DNA from: JBCCMF01 sp038747545
Lineage (GTDB): Bacteria; Bacteroidota; Rhodothermia; Rhodothermales; JBCCMF01
Assembly (NCBI GenBank): GCA_038747545.1
Contig: JBCDJT010000004.1
Span: forward strand, 1-64,000
Length of the DNA stretch: 64,000 nt
Direction: 5' to 3'
The notes under the pieces were generated by a model. The model saw only the letters and a list, made by a program, of their open reading frames with translations, was not told the DNA's origin and searched no databases. Shown in pieces: positions 29,895 to 40,900 of this stretch. The position numbers were made by a program, and so were the translations under genes. Position 1 is the stretch's first letter. Each line of letters opens with the position of its first letter.

Positions 29895-31898
29895 ATGCGC
29901 TCGTTGTTTCTCTTCACCGCTCTTGTCCTCAGCGGCTGTGCGCCGTCGTCCCCCAAACACACACCGCCCAACATCATCGTCATCCTCGCCGACGACCTCG
30001 GCTATGGCGATGTGGGGGCGTACAACCTTGACTCCAAGATCCCGACGCCACACATGGATCGGCTGGCGGCAGAGGGGTTGCGGTTCACCGATGCCCACAG
30101 CCCGTCGGCGGTGTGTACGCCTACGCGGTACGGCTTGCTGACGGGGCGCTACGCATGGCGGACGGGCCTAAAACGCGGCGTGACGTGGGGCTACGACCCG
30201 CTGCTGCTCGACACGGCCCGCGTTACCATCGCCGACGTGCTGGGTGAGGCGGGCTACGCCACGGCGGGCATCGGCAAGTGGCACCTCGGACTGGGCACAG
30301 CGGATTCGGTCGACTATCACGCGGGCGAATACGGCGTCGGCCCCAACGACTTTGGCTTCGACCACTACTTCGGCATCCCCGCCTCGCTCGATATGGAGCC
30401 GTACGTCTACATCGAGGACGGTCGCACCGTGCAAGCGCCCACCGACGCTATCGATGCCGAAGTCGGGTGCTGTATGGGGCCGTTCTACCGCGCCGGGCCG
30501 ATTGCGCCCGAATTCGACATCTACGAGACCACGCCGATCTTGGCCGACCGTGCCGTCGCCTACATCGAGCAGGCCTCGGCAACCGAACAGCCCTTCTTCC
30601 TCTACCTCCCGCTCCCGTCGCCGCACACGCCGTGGGTGCCGACGGCAGCATTCGATGGCACCAGCCAAGCCGGGATGTATGGCGACTTCGTGGCGCAGGT
30701 CGATGCCGTCATCGGGCAAGTGCTGGAAGCGCTGGAGGCGCAAGGTCTGGCCGAGCATACGCTCATCGCCGTCACCAGCGACAACGGCGCGTACTGGCCC
30801 GATAGCGAGATTGAGCGGTTCGAGCACCGTGCCAACGGCCCGTGGCGCGGCATGAAGGCCGATATCTGGGAGGCCGGGCATCGCGTCCCGCTCCTGATGC
30901 GCTGGCCAGGGCGCATAGCACCGGGCACTACCACCGACGGCCTCACCATGCTCACCGACCTGTTCGCCACCCTCGCCGCTTCGGCGGGCGCTGCCGTTCC
31001 CGAGCATGCCGCGCCGGACAGCTACGACCAGTCGCTGCTCTTCCACGCGCCCGATCAGCCGGTACGCGCAGACGGCGTAATGCATTCGAGCCGCGGCGTA
31101 TTCGCTGTTCGGCAGGGACCGTGGAAGCTGATCCGCGGGCTGGGCAGCGGTGGCTTCACGCGCCCTACCCAACCTGCCGCCGAGCCGGGCGGCCCGACCG
31201 TGCAGTTGTATCACCTGGATGATGACCCGGCCGAGACCCGTAACCTCGCGCTCGAACGTCTCGACGTGGTCGCCGAACTCAGCAACCTGCTCGACCAGCA
31301 GATCCGCCAAGGCCACAGCCAGCCCGTCGCCGCCGATGAGACGTGGGGCGCACTGTTTGATGGCGCGACCTTCAGCGGCTGGGATGGCCCACGCCCGTAC
31401 TTCCGCCTCGAAGACGACGCCATCGTGGCCGGCACGTTGGATGCCGACATCCCCAAGAACCAGTTCCTCTGCACCCGCGGCGAGTATACCGACTTCGACT
31501 TGCGCCTCCAGTTCAAGGTGTTGGGCGGCGGCGCTAACGCAGGCGTCCAGTTCCGCACGGCACGCATCCCCAACGACCACGAGGTGCGCGGCTACCAAGC
31601 CGACCTGGGCGACGGCTGGTACGGCAGCCTCTACGACGAGTCCCGCCGCGACCGCCTCCTCGCCACCGCCGACGCCTCCACGATTGAGCGCATCCTCAAC
31701 CGCGACGACTGGAACGACTACCACATCCGCGCCGACGGCCCCAACATCACGCTTGCCATCAACGGCACCGAGACCGTCCGCTACACGGAGCCCCTGCAGC
31801 AGATTGCTCGCACCGGGCGCGTCTGCCTCCAGATCCACAGCGGCCCGCCGAGCGAGGCGTGGTACCGTTCTATCGATATCCAACCGTTGGCGCCATGA
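29895..31898 (+). CDS. Sulfatase lipoprotein fused to DUF1080-type domain
   Basis: A 667-residue protein starting MRSLFLFTALVLSGC, a lipoprotein signal with Cys15. Residues 25-500 are an arylsulfatase domain: NIIVILADDLGYGD supplies metal-binding Asp residues, and C74 in CTPTR is the formylglycine site (CxPxR). HLGLG, then SPHTPWVP and VTSDNG follow. Residues about 500-667 form a separate domain of the 3-keto-disaccharide hydrolase / DUF1080 family (WGALFDGATFSGW near its start). The fusion suggests attack on a sulfated glycan from two sides. Its stop overlaps the start of a second sulfatase. An anaerobic or aerobic sulfatase-maturing enzyme is needed but not found here. Confidence 0.93.
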   Translation: MRSLFLFTALVLSGCAPSSPKHTPPNIIVILADDLGYGDVGAYNLDSKIPTPHMDRLAAEGLRFTDAHSPSAVCTPTRYGLLTGRYAWRTGLKRGVTWGYDPLLLDTARVTIADVLGEAGYATAGIGKWHLGLGTADSVDYHAGEYGVGPNDFGFDHYFGIPASLDMEPYVYIEDGRTVQAPTDAIDAEVGCCMGPFYRAGPIAPEFDIYETTPILADRAVAYIEQASATEQPFFLYLPLPSPHTPWVPTAAFDGTSQAGMYGDFVAQVDAVIGQVLEALEAQGLAEHTLIAVTSDNGAYWPDSEIERFEHRANGPWRGMKADIWEAGHRVPLLMRWPGRIAPGTTTDGLTMLTDLFATLAASAGAAVPEHAAPDSYDQSLLFHAPDQPVRADGVMHSSRGVFAVRQGPWKLIRGLGSGGFTRPTQPAAEPGGPTVQLYHLDDDPAETRNLALERLDVVAELSNLLDQQIRQGHSQPVAADETWGALFDGATFSGWDGPRPYFRLEDDAIVAGTLDADIPKNQFLCTRGEYTDFDLRLQFKVLGGGANAGVQFRTARIPNDHEVRGYQADLGDGWYGSLYDESRRDRLLATADASTIERILNRDDWNDYHIRADGPNITLAINGTETVRYTEPLQQIARTGRVCLQIHSGPPSEAWYRSIDIQPLAP

Positions 31899-33277
31899 CT
31901 CGCCACCTGCTGTTCCTCGCGCTGTTGCTTACGGGCGGATGCTCCACGCCTGATGAGCCCGCGCTGCCACCCAACATCGTGTTCTTCCTGACGGACGATC
32001 AGCGGTTCGACATGATGGGCACCATCAGCCCGTGGCTGCACACGCCGCACATGGACCGCATGGCTGCGGAGGGCGTGCGCTTTGACAACGCGTTCGTCAC
32101 CACGTCGATCTGCGCCGCCAGCCGGGCCAGCATCCTCACGGGCACCGTCGAGCTGACGCACGGCTACACGTTCATGCGGCCACCGCTCGCGCAGGCGTTC
32201 TCCGACCTGGCCTACCCGAAGCTCATGCGCGAGGCCGGGTACCACACGGGCTTCGTGGGCAAGCTAGGCGTACAGCTCGCCGACAGCCTGGCGACGGACA
32301 AGTGGTTCGACGCCTTCATCCCGCTCCACCGCAATCCCTACTTCAAGCCCCAACCCGACGGCACGCTGCGCCACCTGACCGACCTCACCGCCGACCACGC
32401 CATCCGCTACATCGAGGCGCGCGCGGCGGACCAGCCGTTCATGCTCTCGGTGAGCTTCAACGCGCCGCATGCCGAGGACAACGACGAGCGGCAGTACATC
32501 TGGCCCGCCGCGTTCGACACGTTCTACCAATCGCTCGACGTGCCCGCGCCGCCGCTGGCCACCCCGCCATTCTTCGCCGACCTGCCGCCGTACCTGCGCG
32601 ATCCCGAGGTGAACATGAACCGCTACCGCTGGCACTGGCGCTTCGACACGCCAGAGAAAGCCGAGGCGATGACGAAGGGCTACTACCGCATGATCACCGC
32701 CGTCGATGCCGCCATCGGGCGCGTGTGGGACGCGCTAGAAACGCAGGGCCTCGCTGAGAACACCATCCTCGTGCTCATGGGCGACAACGGCTACTTCCTG
32801 GGCGAGCGCGGCTACGCGGGCAAGTGGCTGCCGCACGAGCCGTCCATCCGCGTGCCGCTCGTCGTCTACGACCCGCGCCATCCCGAATACGCGGGGCGCC
32901 ACCCCGAAGCGTTCGCCCTCAACATCGACCTGCCAACCACCTTCCTCGACTGGGCTGGGCTTCCCATTCCCGACGTGATGCAAGGCCGCAGCCTGCGCCC
33001 GCTCTTGGCAGGTGCCTCGCCCGGCGATTGGCGCACGGCCTTCTGGATTGAACACCGGATGCCGCACCCACAGATTGTAGAACACGAGGGCGTGCGCACC
33101 GAGCGCTACAAATACACCCGCTATCTCCCCCACCAGCACGAAACGCTCTACGACCTCACCGCCGACCCGCTCGAAAGGCAGAACCTCGCGACATCCTCAG
33201 ACCACAGCGCTACCCTGGCTGCTTTGCGCGTTCGCACGGATAGCCTGCGAGTCGCGTATGCGCCGCCTCAGCGCTGA
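31895..33277 (+). CDS. Sulfatase lipoprotein (CxAxR type)
   Basis: A 460-residue sulfatase with lipoprotein signal MTRHLLFLALLLTGGCS (Cys16). The metal site is NIVFFLTDDQRFD, and C73 in CAASR is the formylglycine residue in the less common CxAxR form. HTGFVGKLG, then SFNAPH and MGDNGYFLGERGYAGKWLPHEPSIRVP (shown in part: MGDNGYFLGERG) complete the catalytic set. Sulfatases with such endings often act on terminal sulfate groups of polysaccharides. It overlaps the preceding sulfatase by four bases (ATGA), and its end overlaps the convergent small gene by 10 bases. Confidence 0.93.
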   Translation: MTRHLLFLALLLTGGCSTPDEPALPPNIVFFLTDDQRFDMMGTISPWLHTPHMDRMAAEGVRFDNAFVTTSICAASRASILTGTVELTHGYTFMRPPLAQAFSDLAYPKLMREAGYHTGFVGKLGVQLADSLATDKWFDAFIPLHRNPYFKPQPDGTLRHLTDLTADHAIRYIEARAADQPFMLSVSFNAPHAEDNDERQYIWPAAFDTFYQSLDVPAPPLATPPFFADLPPYLRDPEVNMNRYRWHWRFDTPEKAEAMTKGYYRMITAVDAAIGRVWDALETQGLAENTILVLMGDNGYFLGERGYAGKWLPHEPSIRVPLVVYDPRHPEYAGRHPEAFALNIDLPTTFLDWAGLPIPDVMQGRSLRPLLAGASPGDWRTAFWIEHRMPHPQIVEHEGVRTERYKYTRYLPHQHETLYDLTADPLERQNLATSSDHSATLAALRVRTDSLRVAYAPPQR

Positions 33278-33513
33278 TTCTTCGACCGGAACCGCCCCAC
33301 GCCAAAGTTGCGCTTCTGTAGATGCTTGGTCGTGCGCCCCTCCATCCGCTTGCGCCACATGCGGAAGCTGGACGGCTTCATGTGGGCGCGCATGAGCTTG
33401 ATGACGTCGTCCTCGGTCAAGCCAAACTGGTAGGTGATGGCTTCAAACGGCGTGCGGTCTTCCCACGCCATCTGGATGATGCGGTCGATGTCGCGGTCGT
33501 TGAACTCGGGCAT
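33268..33513 (-). CDS. TIGR03643/DUF2805-family small protein
   Basis: An 81-residue protein: MPEFNDRDIDRIIQMAWEDR, then TPFEAITYQFGLTEDDVIKLMR and KPSSFRMWRKRMEGRTTKH. This wording is that of a conserved family in Bacteroidota and Proteobacteria whose function is unknown. The helix-turn-helix-like EAITYQFGLTEDDVIKLMR suggests nucleic-acid binding. It converges on the sulfatase operon with a 10-base overlap and is followed by kinase 2 on the same strand. Confidence 0.88.
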   Translation of the reverse strand: MPEFNDRDIDRIIQMAWEDRTPFEAITYQFGLTEDDVIKLMRAHMKPSSFRMWRKRMEGRTTKHLQKRNFGVGRFRSKNQR

Positions 33514-33592
33514 GGTATCGTGTTTATGAGTCGTAATCGACGCAATACGCGCGAGGTTGCACGGCCACGGGACTTGTTGCGAGTTCGTTAGC

Positions 33593-36133
<2,541 letters not shown>

Positions 36134-36255
36134 AAGCGTACGGCGTGGTTGGTTCGGAGTACGGCATGCGCTAGGCACACCGTTTACCTGTAAGGCATGA
36201 AACGACAGCCAAAGTGATCATGCAACGGTGCTCCGCCCCGTGAGCGGAGGCAGCG

Positions 36256-36834
36256 TCAGGCATCAGCTTCGGGCCGATCCTTCAGCAGCTGCCCCAGCCA
36301 CGCCCGCGCCATGCGCCAGTCGCGCCGCACGGTGGGCACCGAGACGCCCAGCACCTCGGCGACTTCCTCGTGCGTGAGCCCGCCGAAGAAGCGGTACGTG
36401 ACGACCTTGCTCTGCCGCTCGTTCCAGGCGGCCAGCCGCTCCAACGCCTCGTCTAGCGCGATCAGGTCGTCGTCGCGAAGGTGCCCAACGACCTGGTCGT
36501 CTTGAAACGTGACCGCGACCTGCCCGCCGCCGCGTTTAAGGGCGCGGCGCTTGTGCGCGTGGTTGACCAGGATGCGGCGCATCGAGATGGCGGCCATGCT
36601 GAAGAAGTGGGCGCGGTTCTGCCAGCTGATCTGTTCCAGCCCGATGAGCTTGAGGTAGGCCTCGTGGACGAGGCCGGTGGTGTTGAGCGTGTGCCCGGCC
36701 CGCTCGCCCTGCAGCTGCCGATGGGCGAGCTGCTGCAAGGCCTCGTACACCTGCGGCAGCAGCGCGTCCACGGCGGCGCGGTTGCCGTCCTTCATGTCCT
36801 GAAGCAGTTGCGTGACGTCGTGGGGGGAGTCCAT
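36256..36834 (-). CDS. ECF sigma factor paired with kinase (copy 2)
   Basis: A 192-residue homologue of the sigma factor at 23187. I start it at MDSPHDVTQLLQDM (36834); upstream in-frame residues are not conserved with copy 1. Region 2 has HTLNTTGLVHEAYLKL, again Thr-Thr in place of acidic residues. Region 4 is LTHEEVAEVLGVSVPTVRRDW. A six-base hairpin (CTCCGC-N7-GCGGAG, 36231-36249) stands just beyond its stop, between it and kinase 2. Divergent from it is the lipoprotein at 37021. Confidence 0.92.
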   Translation of the reverse strand: MDSPHDVTQLLQDMKDGNRAAVDALLPQVYEALQQLAHRQLQGERAGHTLNTTGLVHEAYLKLIGLEQISWQNRAHFFSMAAISMRRILVNHAHKRRALKRGGGQVAVTFQDDQVVGHLRDDDLIALDEALERLAAWNERQSKVVTYRFFGGLTHEEVAEVLGVSVPTVRRDWRMARAWLGQLLKDRPEADA

Positions 36835-37020
36835 CGGCAGCGAAGCACGTGGGGGTACGGAGCTAATAACGTCGGTTTTCGGCGTTTTCGAGAACAGTGT
36901 ACACTTTTCTTCGGCCCCCGTTATCACTTTGGCCTGTGATTCCAGCCTTACGGGATGAGCGCAACCCCTTCACCCTGCGTCTTTCGCGTCCTCGATCACT
37001 TGATTTGACTGGCTAGACCC

Positions 37021-37893
37021 ATGCTTGCTTTCGCCACACCGCTTCTCCGCCGTCCCTTCGCCTCCCGCTTCACCTGGTTGTGCGGCATACTCCTCCTCGT
37101 CTCCGCGTGCGACACCTTCAACAGCGACGCCGAATCCGAGGCGCCACTCCTCGCCAGCGCCTCGGCAATCAATAATGGCCTCGTCATCTCCGCCACCTTC
37201 GACCGCCCCATCGATCCGGCCTCCCTGTCTGCCAGCGACTTCCAGGTGATCTCGGCGCTCGACAACGGACGGACCGGGCGGAGCACGCCCGTCTCGCTCA
37301 CCTACATCGACGGGCCCACGCCACGCGTCGACTTGGTCATGCGGAGCCCGGGCATCGGCAACGGTACCCACACGCTCCAGGCCGAGAACGTGACCGCGCC
37401 CAACAGTGCGGACGTCGCGTCGTCCACGACCACGTTCGACTACCGCTTCGTGGTCCAGACGCCCCGCTCGTTCATCGTGAGCGCGATTGTCGTCACCAAC
37501 TTCCCCATGACCAAGTCCAACGGTTCCACCTGGGACTGGGACCCCTTCGCCTCTACCCCACGCCGCCCCGACATCTACGTGCAGTTCCAGCGGTCAGCGG
37601 GCGGCGGCTTGCCGCTCTACATCTCCAACACGCGGAGCAACGTGACCAACGGACGCTACGACTTCACGCGGCCTGCCTCCCCGAACGACCCCAGCATCCC
37701 CTTCACCGCCGCCTACAGCACCGACTATCTGCTGAGTCTGGTGGATGACGACTTTGGGGGCAACGAGACGATGGTGCAGGCGCAGTTCACGTTCTCCAGC
37801 AAATACAAGCGCGACAACGCCACGACCGATGTGATCACCGTGAGCGGCAATCGGGGTTTCTCCGCAGAAATTCGCGGCACGTGGGTCTACTGA
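37021..37893 (+). CDS. Lipoprotein with Ig-like and C2-like segments, unknown function
   Basis: A 290-residue protein with a long signal (hydrophobic WLCGILLLVSAC) and lipobox Cys30. Residues 45-140 resemble a bacterial Ig-like or SbsA-type domain (ISATFDRPIDPASLSASDFQV). Residues 150-290 contain IVSAIVVTNFPMTKSNGSTWD...RPDIYVQF, a pattern I associate with small C2-like or calcium-dependent modules in Bacteroidota lipoproteins. I do not recognise a named family. It diverges from sigma factor 2, with the shared control region at 36835-37020. Confidence 0.6.
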   Translation: MLAFATPLLRRPFASRFTWLCGILLLVSACDTFNSDAESEAPLLASASAINNGLVISATFDRPIDPASLSASDFQVISALDNGRTGRSTPVSLTYIDGPTPRVDLVMRSPGIGNGTHTLQAENVTAPNSADVASSTTTFDYRFVVQTPRSFIVSAIVVTNFPMTKSNGSTWDWDPFASTPRRPDIYVQFQRSAGGGLPLYISNTRSNVTNGRYDFTRPASPNDPSIPFTAAYSTDYLLSLVDDDFGGNETMVQAQFTFSSKYKRDNATTDVITVSGNRGFSAEIRGTWVY

Positions 37894-37908
37894 TCGTCTT
37901 CGGCGGCG

Positions 37909-40900
37909 TCACTTGAGCAGCACCATCCGCCCCGTCCGCACGGTGTTGGCGGCCTCCAACCGATACAGGTAGGTGCCGCTGGAGAGACGGCTGGCATCGA
38001 AGGTCACCGTGTGCCGACCGGCCGCGCGCGGACCATCCGCCAATACCTGCACCTCGCGGCCCATCAGATCGAACACGACGAGGCGCACCAGCCCCGCTTC
38101 AGGCAGCGCGTAGCCGATGGTGGTAACGGGGTTGAACGGATTCGGGTAGTTGGGCTGCAGCTCGACGGTCCGGGGCAGGGTGATCTCTTCGCGCGGATCG
38201 ACCGCGACCACGAGGGGGCGCGAGGCAAACGTGAAGGGGGCTGACCACGCGCCTCCCTCGCCCTGTGCCGCCACGCCGCGCACCCGCCAGTAATGCACCT
38301 GCTGGCTCACCGCCAGGCTGTCGAGCGCGTAGCGTGTGCAGGTCAGTCCCTCGACGGCCCGGTGGATGTCGCCAAACCCGCGGTCCAGCGCGATCTCCAG
38401 GTCGTAGCTCGCCGCCTCGGGTAGCGCCCCCCATGTCAGCTCTACGCCGGGCCGGACCGACTGGGCACCGTCAGCGGGGAAGCTCAGGCCGGGCGGTGGC
38501 AACGGCGGCGGACCGCCCTCGCCAAAGCTGAACAAGCCCTGCGGCGTCACCTCGTCGGCGCAGGCGTAGAGGCGGCCTTCGCGCGTTTCGAGGCGGGTGT
38601 CGTGGGGCACCCACAGCATACCCGTGGCCACGTGCTGCCGCACGATGACGACCTCGTCCGGTGCGTTCAGCCCTTCGGTGGTCAGGCAGAGCGTGGCTTG
38701 GGTTTGCCCACTCACGTCGGGCAGGCCGAGGCGCCAGGCGCGAAGCACGGGCGTGGTGGGCTGCACCGCCTCGCCCGACGCGTTGAGCGCCACCTCGCCG
38801 GAGACCGTGCCCAGCGGCGGCGGCGCGTCGTAGGACGTCACGAACAGCGAGTCGGCATTGTGCTTGCCGAACCCTGGTAACTCGGCAAACACCTCGTCAT
38901 CGAGTTGGTCGAACGGGACGCTGCGCGACTCCGCACGGTCGATGGTGCTGAAGCAGGCGCTGAACGGCCCGGTGCGTCCGGCCACGTCATCGGTGGCCGT
39001 CGCGGTGAGGCCCGTGTTGTTGCCCGGCGTGACGCTGAGGCGGAAGCGCCCCAGCCCCAGCCCGTTGGTTTGCATCGTGGTTGTTGCGAGGAGCGTTTCG
39101 CCTTCGGCCACGCCTCGGCATGCGAGCGTGCCAAAGACCTGAACGTGGATGGTCTGGTTGGGCGGCCCCAGCACGGCGCCATCCAGCACCTGCGTGGTGT
39201 TCAGCACCGTGCTCACCTCGGTGTAGCCCAGCAGATCCACCATCGGGCGGCGCACCTCGATGGCGCTGGTCGAGAACGTGACGGGGTTGGTGGGCAGAAT
39301 CCCGACGCGCTCTACACCCAGAATGTTGTTGCCCAAGATCACGGTGCCGCGCTCGCCGTCAACCTCCGCCCCATCGCCGACCACCACGACCCCAGTCCGG
39401 TAGTTGCGGATTCGGTTGCTTCCCGTTGCGCCGTCGCCCAGCGTCCCTCCGATGCGCGTGTCCACTGCAGCGTGAATACTCACCGCCCGCTCTCCTCCGG
39501 GCGCCCCGATGGAGGAGGCCTCGCCGAAGACGTTGCCGGTGATCACCGTGCCTTGTACCGGAAGCAGCTCGTCGCGTGGAGGATAGCTGCCGGGCCCTTC
39601 GAGCCGTATGCCCATGTCATTGCGAGCCAGCTGGTTACCCAGTCCTTCTTCGGTGCCGCCGATGCGCGTGTTCGTGGCCCCAGGCCGCAAGACGATCCCG
39701 AACCGGTTTTGCTGCGCGCTCGGGAGGTCAATGAGTTCATTTCGACCGTCGCCGAAGACGTTGCCCTCAATCACGGTCTCCAACGTTGGCGCATCGCCGC
39801 CGCCGACGCGGATGCCAGTCTGCAAGCCGTAGAAGCTGTTGGGCAACCCGTTGGCGCCCCCACTAGACACACGCACGCGCTCCGTTCCGATAGCCACTAC
39901 GCCGACGCCGTTCTTGTCGAACTGGTCAAACTCGTTGCGGCCTAGCCAGAGCGAGCGGCTGAGGAAGGTCGTGCCCGTGATGGTGGCCTCTTGGACATCG
40001 AACAGGCGGATGCCCACCTTCTGGGTGGCTCCGAAGAACGCACCAGGCTCGCGGCACGCGCTGACCGTCATATCTGGCCCGATCACGACATCGGACAGGC
40101 GGTACAGGTCGATGCCCGCGTCGCGGCAGTTAGCCAGGGGAAAGCGGTCCCCCTCGTCCCGGAAGACGGCAGGGATGAGGACGTTGCGCACGCGAAGCGT
40201 AGACACCCGCGTCTCGGTGCGCGAATCGGTGAAGCTGAGGGTGCTTCGGGTGGGTGTCACCAGCACCGCTGACGGTATGCGGCCGTCGGCTTCGATGCCG
40301 CTTCCCGTGGCGTTCCCAAGCACCACCGCCGTGCTACCCGTCGCGCCGATCTGTGTGGACGCCGCGCCATAGACGACGATGTTGTCGATGCTGGCCCCTA
40401 CATCAGGCGGGATAGCTACTGCGTCGAGCGACGTGCCGCGTATGAGCGTCACCGCCGGATCGATGCCGAAGAGCGTGGAGAGCACGCGGTTGCCCGTAGC
40501 CGGCAGGCCCTCGGCTCCGGCAATAGCCACGTCGGCGAAATAGCCGCCGATGATGTTGGAAAAGCCGGCTTCGCTGGACGTGGCGCGGCCCACGCTGTTG
40601 AACGAGGCGGCGCCCATAATCGCTACGCCTATCCGCGACGTGGAGCCCCTGGGCGGGCTCAGGCGACGGCTGAGATCGGTGCCCAGCGCGTTCCGATGCA
40701 GCACGTTGCCGTCGGCGGGCGCCTCGGCGTCTTCGGAGACGATGAGGATCTCGCCCTCGCGGTTGCCGCGGATGAACTGGTCCACAGGGCGGTTGGAGTT
40801 GGCGGGCTGGCCGACGGTGGTGTTGGAGGCCGACTCGATGAGGATGCCCCAGCGGTTGCCCGTTGTGCCCAACTCGTCGAAGGCACCGATGACGTTCTCG

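Noticed and set aside
30168..31883. 571-codon open frame opposite the sulfatase
   Set aside because: The plus-strand sulfatase has its signal peptide, C74 motif and overlap with the next gene; the antisense frame has no domain.
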